Below are positions 45,943 to 57,588 of a stretch of DNA of 64,000 nt, piece after piece. The position numbers were made by a program, and so were the translations under genes. Location: contig NC_081410.1 in NCBI RefSeq assembly GCF_030272615.1, positions 506,873,942 through 506,937,941 on the forward strand. Direction: 5' to 3'. This stretch comes from Cryptomeria japonica. Lineage: Eukaryota; Streptophyta; Pinopsida; Cupressales; Cupressaceae. Under the pieces are notes generated by a model. That model searched no databases. It had not been told where the DNA came from and saw nothing but the letters and a program-made list of their open reading frames with translations. Within the stretch, counting starts at the first letter, position 1. Each line of letters begins with the position of its first letter.

Positions 45943-48901
45943 ATGACATCGGACAAAATTCAAGCACAAAGAGAGAAGGAGGCAAAACACCAAAGAGATC
46001 GAAGATCACAACAACGACAATTGAATAACACTGAAGCATCTAGTTCAGTGCCCGTTGTAGATGAGACCATTGAAGAGATGATGATGTATGCAAGAAATAT
46101 AGAACTAAACAAGGGTATGACTGTTGATGCAAATGTTCATGTGGATGTAAATCATGGTATGTTTTTAAATCCCCAAGACTATGATGTCAATAAAATTGCT
46201 GATTTAAATAAAGCTGGATATAAATTTTATACACCAATACGAAAAGAAATAAAAATTGAAAATATTACACCACCCTATCTGAAAGAAAATGAATGTAATT
46301 TGTTTACTATTGATAGCAATGTGCTAGATAATCTTAATGGGTTAGTTTCTTGGAGACAAATTAGAACACATGCGAATAGATTATATAAACAATTTTTCTA
46401 TAATAAAAAGTTATGATTCCAATGTCAATTAATAAAAATGTTAAAAATGCGTAAAGTCATGAAAAAATAGGTATTTAAGCAAAACCAAAAAGAAAAGATG
46501 AATCAAGAAAATTGCATCTACTGTTGCAAGTTCCATCAATTCTATTGGAAAAACAAGTCGATCTAAAGATAAGAATGTGGCATGTAGAGTTATAACAACT
46601 ACTATAGTTGACAAAACAATTGTTAGTAAAAGAATGCTAAGTGATATAAGTGGCTATTTAAGCTTACATCGTAGAACCTTGTCAAGAGTAGCCAAAATAA
46701 GAGACACAGTTGAAATTGATCCACTAAACCATTGTTGGAGTTTTAGTGGTAGACTTCAAAGGTTAGACATGAAATTAAATGATGAAACTAAACAATTAAT
46801 CACAAAATTTTGGCATGATAACACTAGAGTTTCATCAAATGCTAGAGATGTTTTAAAGTTAAGAGTGGGATTGAAAATTCGTGATCCTCATCCAAAACAT
46901 CTTCTTGACATGACTCAAACTGAACTCTTTAAAATTTAGTGATGAATCTGTGTTAATGAATTTACGAATTAGTCAAAGATCATTTGAAAAATGCAAACCC
47001 TGGTATGTTAAAATCAATAAACAAAGAATACCTTGTTGTTGTAAAACTCATGTTTAGTTTTGTTACTATTATGATTTTTTTCGATATATGAATTGTATGT
47101 TGCATGGTAATGATCTTGTGCAGGATTGTGGTGTTTATGTTCCACCTAAAACTATAAAAGATTTTATTGCAAGTTTATTTTGCAAACCACCTAATGAGAA
47201 ACTATTTCTTTCCATTTCATGCACTTATGGCCTTTGCAATTAATGTGGGAACTATTCTTTGATAGGTCAATGTTTGCATGAACATATTTCATCTAAGTTT
47301 GGACAAAAAATGGTTGATGTTAGGAGATTTAAAAATGTAGAATAATCTTTAAAGGATGGAAAGATGGGGAAACATTTAGAATTGATTACAGAACATAATA
47401 ATGTGAATGCATTTATTAGTGAGTTTAAAAGTCAAATTGTTCCAAAATATTTGAAACATTCCCAACATGCCCGATGGCTTGATGGACAGTTTCGCATATG
47501 CAAGAACACAGTTCTAGTTGGAACAATAGTATCAATTGTGGATTTTGCAGAAAATTATACTCTAAAACCACAAGAGGAAAGTCAATCACAATAGTACAAC
47601 TCAGTACAAGTGGCCATATTTGTGCACATTATATATAGACATGACCATGATAGTACAAAATATAATAGAAATTTTTTGAGGGAGTATCATTTCTATGTTA
47701 GTGATAACTGATTACACTTGTCAAAGTTTGTTCAGCATAGCTTCAAGGTATTTCATGATAATCTTAAGGAAAGAGAAATTGACATGAAACAACATATGAT
47801 ATGGTCAGATAACTATACTAGACAATTCAAAAATGAAAGAATGTTTTATTGGATATGCAGAGTTCACAAGAAAACCAATGTCCAACATTTATGGAGTTTT
47901 TCTGAAGCAGGACATGGTAAGGTCAACATGATGGAGCTGGTGCCTGTGTAAAAAGAGCTCTTGCTAGAGAACAATTGAAATTTGAGGATGCAGTGAAATT
48001 CAGAGATGCTCGTGTAGTTGTAGATTGGTGTAATTCAAAGTTGTCAAAAGGATCAATTGGGAACTCTGCAATTCGACATTTCTTCTAGTTGGTAGAAGAA
48101 GATAGTATTCCTATTTGGCATGACTATAATAGCATCATTGGATCAGGTAAATGGAATTTGTTTAAGAGTTCTAATTCAAACACATGGACTATATTCATAA
48201 GGGAGCTTGTTGCTTTTGTCAATTTTGTGTTTTCGGAGATTGGGAATTTTGTGAGAATAAAGAATGGGTTGAAGAATGGCAACAAATATCATTGACACCC
48301 ATAGATGCAAATGATCTGCATGAAATAATTGATGAAGATATGGATCAGATGTTTTCATCCAATGACTATGATTGCATTTCAGATCTTATACAACAAGGTA
48401 AATTTTTTTTAAATTTTTTTTTGATTTATTAAATAGTACATATATGAAATCTTACAGTGTATATTTTCATTTTTATATCTCATTAAATATTAAAATAAAA
48501 TTGTTGTGCGCATAGGACATGTCTATGTTTTTGTTGCACTAGAGGACAATGAAGAGGGGACAGAGTATTAGTTGGCTCGATGTGTAGAGCCAAAACATAA
48601 GCTAACCACTCCTCGAGTATATGATGATGGTTATGACTATCCAACAGGATTTGTGGTTGTTGTTGGCACCTAGTTACACAAATATCTAACAAGAAAGAAT
48701 GGATTGCCCACATTTGAAGATTATGAAATAGAGAAGAAGATTATACATTACTCGCATTTGGTAGTGGCAACTAATATAAAATTGGATAGATATTGTGGCA
48801 AACCTACTAATAAACAATTATGGACTCTCTCTATGGAAGAGCACGAGATAATTATAGATGCTTTGCAAAAGAGAGAGGATGTAGATGGTATAACAAAATG
48901 A
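45943..48901 (+). pseudogene. DDE-transposase-like gene, decayed, with one recognisable intron
   Basis: The start is the ATG at 45,943. The order is: a basic helical N-terminus (QREKEAKHQRDRRSQQR); DLNKAGYKFYTPIRKEIKIE; DETKQLITKFWHDNTRVSSN; DPHPKHLLDMTQTELF; a cysteine cluster (IPCCCKTHV and, later, SCTYGLCN.CGN) that could bind zinc; then a DDE-like core with IVDFAENYTLKPQEE (about 47,535), HMIWSDNYTRQFKNERMFYW (about 47,797) and SEAGHGKG..DGAGACVKRA (about 47,900). The C-terminal region GHVYVFVALEDNEEGTEY ... FEDYEIEKKIIHYSHLVVAT is joined across a GT-AG intron. Frame changes (about 46,420, 46,930, 47,925, 48,190) and several stops show it is dead. The motif grammar matches uncharacterised transposase-like proteins common in invertebrates; I cannot assign a superfamily. 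Terminal inverted repeats were not found. Confidence 0.6.
48398..48515 (+). other. Probable intron in the transposase-like gene
   Basis: GGTAAATTT at the left and a T-rich tract with GCGCATAG at the right bound 118 bp. Splicing in phase 1 joins LIQQ to GHVYVFVALEDN without a break in the protein pattern. Confidence 0.65.
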
Positions 48902-48915
48902 ATATATACAAGTTA

Positions 48916-49420
48916 TAATTTCAACCCTTAATCCACCTCCCTTTTAAAAGTCATGATGTATATTTTATATAACATTTTTAAGCATGCATCCTAATTATAA
49001 AATCTAATCTAGTAATTTTGTTTCAAGTCTACCACAAGTAGAAGGCATCAATGAAAACCAATTTATTTGTGCATACTTTATGTTCCATTTTGAATAATTA
49101 CAAGTAAGTTATTTAGTTTTGTACCCTAAAGGAAACTCCCTTTGAAGAGTCATGATGTATGTTTTATGTTGTATTTTAAATTGAATGCATCCTCATTATA
49201 AAAACATCATATGCATATTTTTTTTTCCATGTCTCTTAGAGTAGACTTGGCCTCACTGACTACTACTGTTTGTGCATACTTTATGTTGTATTTTGAGAGA
49301 TATATCCTTACTATTATAATTTAAATAGACTATTTTTTATTTTATTTCAGGTCTTCCACATGTACATGGCATCAATGAATACTATTATTTGTGCTTTTAC
49401 AAATATGTTCAAGGTTAAAT
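48916..49420. repeat. Degenerate tandem repeat of about 200 bp, 2.5 units
   Basis: The blocks gtcatgatgtat.ttttat, gcatgcatcct.attataaa, ggcatcaatga and tttgtgcatactttatgtt recur at about 48,950, 49,151 and (partly) 49,360, directly downstream of the transposase-like gene. Confidence 0.55.
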
Positions 49421-50348
49421 TTTTAAACTTTACTTGAGTAAAGTAATATTCTTGCACTTAAATGTTGAATTATGATTGTGTATTTAATATGATATATTTT
49501 TTTTTTGCAAGTCCCTTAGGATATGAAGTCGAAGGTTTTAGATAGGTCTGCTTGATTACACTTTGTGTAATATACATAAATGAGAGACTATTGGTCAAAT
49601 TTATGAATGAGATAATTATGTTTTAATCAAGTTCTATTCAATATATTATATATTCTATGGGGTAAATTTAATTTCAAACATAGCACACTGGTTCTGCTTG
49701 TTGGACACCACCATACCACCTACTTTGTTGCTTACACTTTTCTCTTATCATCATTGTTATTCAAATGGTAATTATATAATTAAACCTATGTTTTGATACT
49801 TTTGTCTTAAATCATTATTATTATTGTAATGGTAATTATATATTTGATTATATATTTTGTGTATCTATATGATGATTAATACTTTTTAATTTAGTATAAA
49901 ATCTGTTATAATTATAAGATATATTTTGATACTTTGGTCTCATCATCATTGTTAGTTCACGATGTATACCTTTATTTTATCTAATCACAAGTTATTTAAA
50001 TAAAATTCCATAAATAAAATTTCAAGCCCATAATCCATATAAAGTTATTTAAGCACAAGTTCCATAAATAAAATTTCAAGTCCACACAATCCATATATAT
50101 CTGGATGGTAACATGATTATCTTCACATAATATCTAATGTGAATATATATATGTAGTCCAAAAAATATATATGATCTAATCCTATTATGAAACTATCCAT
50201 ATATATAAAGTATGTGCATGTCCAAGACAATATATACAATGTTAACAAATAAGTACATGTGTAAACAAATGTGTAAAGTCCATTAAAAAGTACATATCAT
50301 ATAAAATAGTACATGTAAATCATATCAGATCCAAATAAACAGTAAAAT
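49421..50348. other. AT-rich spacer, no gene seen
   Basis: Only low-complexity sequence is seen, with a short repeated phrase 'ttatttaa.cacaagttccataaataaaatttcaag' near 49,987 and 50,044. Confidence 0.5.
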
Positions 50349-50972
50349 CTAAGTGCTATCATCAATAACATCTTGTGGTCTCTTCTCCCCGGGACGTGGA
50401 CCAGATCCACCCATCTCATGTTGTACAAGGAAAAAATAATATTAAAATACTTGATTAACTATTAAAAGATAATCATTTATCAAATACAGTTGAAATTCAT
50501 AAATTAAGTTACAAACTTACCACAGTATGTGTGTGCACATCAACTCTAGTAACTTGTTATGCATGTACCATATGCTTAGGAGTTGTGCCATCCTGTATAC
50601 AAGATAAGAAACATGATATAACGAACATGAGCACATACACGTGTTTATTTTTTTATTAAATAAAAATTAAATATTATAATTTGATTAAATAATCATATAA
50701 TAAAATATCACTTACATAAGGTTTCTCATCTCCTTTAGTAGTATCTTGTGCACCTTGACGTGTATGTACATTAAAATCAATCTCAAATGTAGTGCTAGCT
50801 AAGTCATGTACAAGGTCAAATTCAAAGGGTCAAATTAAATATCAAATTAAGAGTGAAAATAAGGTCAAATTAAGTATTAATTATATATTAATACCTCAAA
50901 GGATGTGGATGTGCGTTCAAATTGGCTCTAACAAAAATAATGAGGATAACCTATCCTGATAGTAGTGTCCAC
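50349..50972 (-). pseudogene. Remnant of an intron-containing gene (four small exons)
   Basis: Good splice signals on the minus strand outline exons at 50,972-50,895 (TTTGCAG acceptor, GTATTA donor), about 50,797-50,716 (GTAAGT donor), 50,592-50,521 (TATACAG acceptor, GTAAGT donor) and 50,414-50,349 ending in TAG. The readable pieces are TTFEIDFNVHTRQGAQDTTK, DGTTPKHMVHA, VTRVDVHTHTV and MGGSGPRPGEKRPQDVIDDS. Exon 1 has stops in all frames and exon 3 has one stop, so it is decayed. The protein is unknown. Upstream exons may have been separated by the LTR that starts at 51,120. Confidence 0.4.
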
Positions 50973-51507
50973 CTGCAAACATACATTTAATGAAATCATA
51001 TTTATTAAACATATATATGTGTATTAAATAATATCAAGTTGTTACAATATTTTAAGAACATATTTAATTTATGAATTCTAGGATACATACTGATGCTTTG
51101 CAAAAAGGATTAGAAAATCTGTTTGATGGCAACACACACAAGAGCACAAGAAACAAACGTTAGTGTTAGCAACAAAAGATTATCCTAAACAGGCATATCA
51201 AGAGAGATATTAAGCATGAAATAGAAAGCATACAAACATAGAATAGATAAACTATACTCCACCAAATGCTAATCAAGATGCTCATAGTTGCTCCTCCCTT
51301 GTTCCTCTCCTCTCCAAGTCCCAAATGAGTGTAGCTCTCAGCTTTTAGAACTAGCCATGGATGCCATATGGAGATTCAAGATAGTTGAATATGATAAACA
51401 AATGCTATGCAAGTGTAGATAGTGATGCTATGAAAAAACTCTATGCTAATACCAGTATAACAACAATACTCTAATGCTTCCTCCTTTTTGCTTGAGGAGA
51501 AGGGTTC

Positions 51508-51515
51508 TATTTATA
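51508..51515 (-). promoter_or_regulatory. TATA box of the LTR
   Basis: The minus strand reads CTATAAATAG about 1.5 kb into the LTR, a good plant TATA consensus. Transcription would start some 30 bp downstream, near 51,475. Confidence 0.6.
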
Positions 51516-51773
51516 GAAGAAATGTGGAAATGAAGGGTTAAGATTGAGCAATCTTAACAAGGGTTAGGATTGAAAGATATTCAATCCATGTGAGACTTTC
51601 AATCCAATCCCATGTTGACAAGTGTCACCATGAGGAGGCTTGAGAGGAGAGATAAGGAGCATTAAATGCTTGAGGGGACATGATGGTTACTTTAGTCAAA
51701 GAAATAAATGCTTTGAAGAGACACATGGGTTACATGAGGGTTAAGTTAGGGGTCAAAGTCCTTAACCATGGGT

Positions 51774-52207
51774 GCAAGTGGAATTAACCATTAATGGTCA
51801 TGTAAGAGCCATAAGTGGTTTGGAAGACTTTAGAGGTTAATTTGTTGAACACACAAAGCATTAATTGCTTTTCAAAGACTTTGGAGTCTTTGAAAAGTGA
51901 CTCCAATTTGCTTAGGAATGTGACAATATTTAGGGGATGGATTAGGTTAATTAGGAAAGGTTTAGAAGAATCTAGAAGGGGTTTAGGCATGCAAGTGGAA
52001 TTAACCATTAATGGTCATGTAAGAGCCATAAGTGGTTTGGAAGACTTTAAAGGTTAATTTGTTGAACACACAAAGCATTAATTGCTTTTCAAAGACTTTG
52101 GAGTCTTTGAGAAGTGACTCCAATTTGCTTAGGAATGTGACAATATTTAGGGGATGGATTAGGTTAATTAGGAAAGGTTTAGAAGAATCTAGAAGGGGTT
52201 TAAGCAT
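51774..52207. repeat. 217-bp tandem duplication
   Basis: Two nearly identical copies (51,774-51,990 and 51,991-52,207) start GCAAGTGGAATTAACCATTA; only a few base changes separate them. They lie in the U3 part of the LTR, upstream of the TATA box. Confidence 0.95.
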
Positions 52208-53007
52208 GCAAGTGGATTTTGTAGGAAAATGCAAGTGGGAGGAATTTTGGTATTTTCAATTAAAATAAAATCATTTATTTCAATTAAATGGTGTAATTTG
52301 CATTTGGATAAATATTCAAATAAATATTAATTTATTTAAATGAGAAAAAGGAAGATAAAGCATTAAAATGCTTGAAGACTTTGAGGGAAACCATTAAAGG
52401 CTTGAAGACTTTAAGGAAAACCATTAAAGTCTTAAGAAGACTATAGAAGGAAGCCATCAAGTTTGAAGACTTTAAAGCCATCAAGTTTGAAGACTTTAAG
52501 GGAAACCATTAAAGGTTTCAAGTGGGTGAGGATAAATAGGATTTTAAATAAATAATTTATTTAAAATAGTTGTGCAACTTGCTTTTGTAGGAAAATACAA
52601 GTGGGTGGAGGATAAAGGTGATTTAAATAAATTATTTATTTAAAATAATTGTGCAACTTGCATTTGTAGGAAAATACAAGTGGGTGGAGGATAAAGGTGA
52701 TTTAAATAAATGTTAATTTATTTAAATGTGAGAGGTGGGATTTTGGGGGATTTAAATAAATATTAATTTATTTAAATGTGAGAGAATATTTAATTAAATA
52801 AATATGATTTATTTATTTAATTAATGGTCTGAATTTGGTTAAGTGAATTAAATCAAATAAATTGAATAATTTATTTAATTAATAGGAGAAGAGGGTTAAG
52901 ATGAATTAATTAAATATATTAATTTAATTAATTATTAATTGATGGTTAAATAATCAAATAAATATTAAATATTCATTTAATTAAGTGGACAGATTTATGT
53001 GACTACA

Positions 53008-55305
53008 TTTGCCCCTCTTTGAGACGGTGCAGTTTATCGCGTCGTTTCAAAGAAAGAAAAATAGGTGTGAAGAAATGCCCCATAAAATGTAAATTTAATG
53101 GGTGGTATGCCCCCTCAAGAGATGGGCCGAATTTTTTTTGAAAAATCGGATGATCTCTCGAAAAAGAATGAAAAGTGGAGGGGATGTAGAATAGAAGAAA
53201 TTAGAACTAATGATGAAAGAATGGGAGAAAATGGAGTGAATATGAAGAAACAACAAGCCAGCGAGTACCCTGAGGTCATGCAAGAGATACATAGCAGATG
53301 TAGTGTGGGGTTTGGATTGATGCTATACAATTGATCAAAATTGGTTGGACAATCTGGTGCAAGCGGTTTAATTGCCCTGGTCAAGTCAAAGCGTGACAGT
53401 TGATGTTAGTTGGTCGCTTGGACATGATAAAGTCTGAGTAAGTGAATCAAAGTGACCTGATGTGACTTAGACAATTGATATAATTGCCCGATGAAGTCAA
53501 GGTATATGAAGCAAAATACTCATTGAGACGTAGACAATTGATGTAATTGTCCGTTGGATTGTGTTTGATTGGTTGATGTGTGATGGATGGTTGTGGGGAA
53601 TCATGACAGCCCCATTGAGACTAGGTCATTGTGATAAATGCCTGATGTAGTCTAGGATTACCATAATCAATTACCTGTTGAGACCCGAAGATACTTGATC
53701 AGAGTATCTGTTGATAGCTAGGTGTGTGAGAGTCGATGTATCGGCGTAGACAGAGTAACTGGCTTAATTTTGTGGATGAGTGAGGATGGGAAGCAATGAA
53801 GGGATTAGGATGATGTTGATGATCAAGATAGGGAGGGTGAGGGGGGATTTGATGTTAGATAGAAGATATGGAGGACTAGGACCGAGTCCTATGGAAGAAG
53901 ATGAGTAAAATAGAGTATGCATTATTATGACTATGTATGCATGATATGCAGCTATTATGAATGTATGGATGGGTGGAATGCAACGAAATGCAATATATAC
54001 AAATGAGATGGAATGACGATCCATGGTGCTTTATTTTTCATCATTGAGCTTTAAAATGTTGTAAGAAAATACAAGCAACTTGACATAAAGATTCAAGATG
54101 ACCAGAGTATTTCTTACATGGATTTTATATAGCAAGTTAATACAAGCAACTTGATATAATGGATCAAGTTGACCTGAGTATTGCTTGCAGAACAGACAAG
54201 GATTATCTCTTTTCATGCATGACTTGGATCGTCCTCCTTGATCTTAGGCTGATCATATCCTGAGACAAGTGCATACCATAATAAGAGATAAAACCTTTAT
54301 CCAGTTTGGATGAGGAGGAACCAAAGAAGGAGCATTATACCTGCAACAAATAGTATATACATAAAGAATAAAGAATATGGATCCTTGGTAATGGTTCTTG
54401 CTCATATGGTCGAGGTATACGCTGTAGTCAACAAGCCATAGTGATCGATGACTATATTTTTGCCTATGATCACATAGCTTAGTGAACTTCCCACGTAGAC
54501 ACCATTAGTACATGCCCCAGAACTTCATCGGAATAATGTGTCGAAGATACACAAACAATGTCGTAGGAACCTGATATAAATTACTAGACCATAAATCAAC
54601 CAAGTATTTGATAGCATAAACAGAATTTTCTTGTCAAAGAAAATGTCATCTTGTCTTTGTTTTGGTAAGGAAGGATGCATCCTTGTTGAAGATAGTTTGA
54701 TTGTTGATGTTGATTGTGTGGTCAATTGATAAGTGGTCATTATGTGAGTACTATGTCAATGTTTGTTTTGCATCTGCACGGAGGAGTATGTACAATGTGT
54801 TGCCATGTTTTTGTTTTATTTTTGATGTTTTTGGATTTTGTGAGACGTTTTTTGAATATTTTTGGATTTTGTGAGACCTTTTTGAATGTTTTTGCCAATG
54901 AATCACCAGTAATGTAGAATCCACTTCCATCATCTAGATTTTTTAAGGGTATTGCCCCCAAGTGTAGACATGACTATGAAAAAGTGGGATGCAAGACACA
55001 TGAAGTACTATCTTTGATTACAGATCAAATAACAAGCCATGGTTTGGATGGATGGATGTGTGGATGCATGAATGTGATTGCAACGAATCTGAAAGATACT
55101 GGAGCCAATGTCTTTATGAGTTGTGCTTGTTTGCTAGGTTTTCACCATCGCACTTACCCAAGGTGCCACCGAAGTGGTTGTTCACCGTTTGGATGCATGA
55201 TTTTTCTTTACTTTTTTTTGAATGTTTTTGTATTTCTTCAGGATATTTTTCTGAATTTTTTTTGGTATTTTCTGGTATGCAGGGGAGCCTGATGCTCTAT
55301 ACAGC
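53008..55305 (-). other. 3' untranslated region and polypurine tract
   Basis: The minus-strand run CAAAGAGGGGCAAA borders the LTR (53,008-53,021). No gene is supported in the 2.3 kb. There are repeated stem-loop phrases such as GACAATT-gatgt-AATTGTC (53,531-53,549; a variant at 53,470), a 48-bp direct repeat at 54,071 and 54,142, and a GGGGGCAA run at about 54,950. Confidence 0.55.
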
Positions 55306-57528
55306 TTAGGTATAAAACTGTTTTAGGTGGATGCTATTGATTGGATCTGTGAGCGGTTCTCCTTCTGATGTAGCCAACTGATATGCCCCGGACCCGAACA
55401 CAGTAGTGACAACATATGGGTCCAGCCAGTTTGATTCAAACTTTCCCTGATGTTCTCTATTTGGTTGGTTGCGAGTATTCTCCCATAGAACAAGATCACC
55501 TACCTCAAATGTATGAGATCTAACTCGGTGATTGTAGCTTCTGCTCATGCGCTGCTGATAGGCTTTGAGATGGTTGTATGCAGCTTGTCGCTTCTCATCT
55601 AGTAACTCTAAGTCCTGAAGATGGGATACTCTGTAGGCTTCATCATCTATTAGATTATGCAAGGAAACCCATAGTGATGGTATCTCCACCTCAATAGGTA
55701 AGATAGCTTCGGCACCATAGACCAATGAATAAGGAGTTGCACCTGTAGGGGTCCGAATGCTAGTTCGATATGCCCATAGTGCTGGATTCAGTTGAACATG
55801 CCAATCACGACTGACATCATTGACTGTCTTCTTTAGGATTCTTAATATGTTTTTATTGGATGCTTCAGCCTGACCATTGCCTTGTGGGTAATAAGGAGTG
55901 GAAAAGCGGTGTTGGATATGAAATTTCTCACAGAGTTCGCGGACATCTTGATTTTTGAAAGGAAGATCGTTATCTATGATGATGGACATGGGTACACCAT
56001 ACCGACAGATGATGTAGTTGAGAATGAATGAGGTGATCTGCTTGCCGGTGACTTGGGTAAGTGGAATAGCTTCGATCCACTTTGTGAAATATTCGGTGGC
56101 GGTAATAATGAATTTATGGCCATTGGATGAAGATGGATGAATCTTACCCACAAGGTCAAGGCCCCATTGACAGAAAGGCCATGGTGTCATGATTGGTTGC
56201 AGTTCCTGGGCTAGTGCATGTATTAGGTCGCCATGAACTTGACATTTCTTGCATTTTCTGACAAAGTAGTAGTAATCCTTTTCCATAAATGGCCAATAGT
56301 ATCCATTGCGTAGGAGTTTCTTGGCTAGTGATGGACCACTTGAGTGAGTCCCACAAATTCCTTCATGGACTTCTTCCAAAGCCTTTGTTATCTCACCTTG
56401 TTTCAGACATCGAAGGAGAGTACCATCAAGACCGCGTTGGTATAGGGTTTCAGCAATAATGGTATATCGAGCAGTTTGGCGAATGAAGGTTTTACGTTGG
56501 TTATTTGATTGGTTGGGAGGAAGGGTGTGATCGCGAAGATAGGTGTAGAACTCACCGTACCATGGGGATTCAGAACCGACAAGGCGACATATCATCTCGG
56601 ATTCAAGGATATCATAAGTGGGGATCCAAAGCTGTTCTACCAAGAACTCGTAGCATGTTGAATTCTGTGGAAGATCTAGGAGAGATGCAATGGTAGCCAT
56701 AGTGTCAGCAGATCGATTATGATCTCTTGGTATCTGCTCAAAAGTGATAGTAGTAAATGATGTCTTTAGAGTGTCCACCATTTGCTTATATGGCATGAGT
56801 TTATCGTCCTTGGTTTGATATTCATCTGTTGCTTGTCGAATGACTAGTTGGGAGTCACCATATACTTGCAGTTCTTGTAATTTCCATTGTACGGCTAGCT
56901 TGAGTCCTGTGATCAAGGCCTCATATTCTGCTATGTTTTTTGTGCATGGGAATGTGAGCCTGTAAGACTTCGGGATGCTATCACCTTGAGGTGTGATAAA
57001 TAGAATGCCTGCCCCTGAGCCATGCCTAGTGTATGAACCATCAAAGTATAGTTTCCATGGTTGTACTTTTGTGATCATGAATATCTCTTCATCTGGAAAA
57101 TTGGAAATGAGAGGATGATCGCCTATGAGTGGTGCATCGACCAATTGATCTGCAATAACTTGCCCTTTGATAGCTTTACGGTCCACATACTCGATGTCAA
57201 ATTCACTTAGAATCATCACCCATTTGGCCAAGCGGCCTGTCAATGCTGCTTTGCTGAGTAAATACTTGAGTGGATCAATCTTTGCAATGAGTTGTACCTT
57301 GTGTGTTAACAGATAGTGCCTCAATTTAGTAGCTGCTAAGATTACTGCTAGACAAGCTCGCTCAATAGGTGTGTAATTGAGTTCATAGCCCACCAGTGTG
57401 CGAGAGATATAGTAAACATCACACTCTTTTCCTTCTGCATTATGTTGTGCCAGTAGTACACCCAATGTTGTACTTGTTGCTGAGATATAGAGTAACAACG
57501 GTCTACTTGGATCTGGTGGCATCAACAA
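55306..57528 (-). pseudogene. pol C-terminal half: RNase H, second RNase H and integrase
   Basis: Counted from 57,528: residues 1-135 hold the Ty3-type RNase H (LLYISATSTTLGVLLAQHN, YTPIERACLAVI); residues 158-285 a second, archaeal-type RNase H (KLYFDGSYTRHGSGAG, EYEALITGLKLA, VYGDSQLVI, NRSADTMA); residues 385-430 the integrase zinc module (EVHEGICGTH, CKKC); and the DD35E core D458 (WGLDLVG), D519 (IIDND) and E555 (NGQAEASNK). A GDLVLWENTR stretch near the end is the integrase C-terminal domain. This 740-codon stretch is entirely open. RNase H degrades template RNA and integrase inserts the cDNA. It belongs to the same frame as the segments upstream. Confidence 0.95.
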
Positions 57529-57588
57529 TGGTGGATTCCTGAGATAGTCTTTAAGCGTCGGAAATGCTTGTTGGCATCGGGCATCCCA

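Larger units (their letters stand above)
51120..53007 (-). repeat. 3' LTR of the Tat-lineage element
   Basis: On the minus strand it begins TGTAGTCACATAAATC after a polypurine tract and ends GCCATCAAACA at 51,120. It includes a TATA box, a 217-bp tandem duplication and 85-bp repeats with AAATAAATTATTTATTT cores (about 52,530-52,740). No partner LTR is visible for confirmation. Confidence 0.6.

Noticed and set aside
45943-48901. Intact host gene
   Set aside because: At least four frame changes and several stops; the motifs point to a transposase.
55052-55309. Cys-rich plus-strand frames in the Tat 3' UTR
   Set aside because: Antisense to the element, low complexity (T-rich) and no supporting motif.
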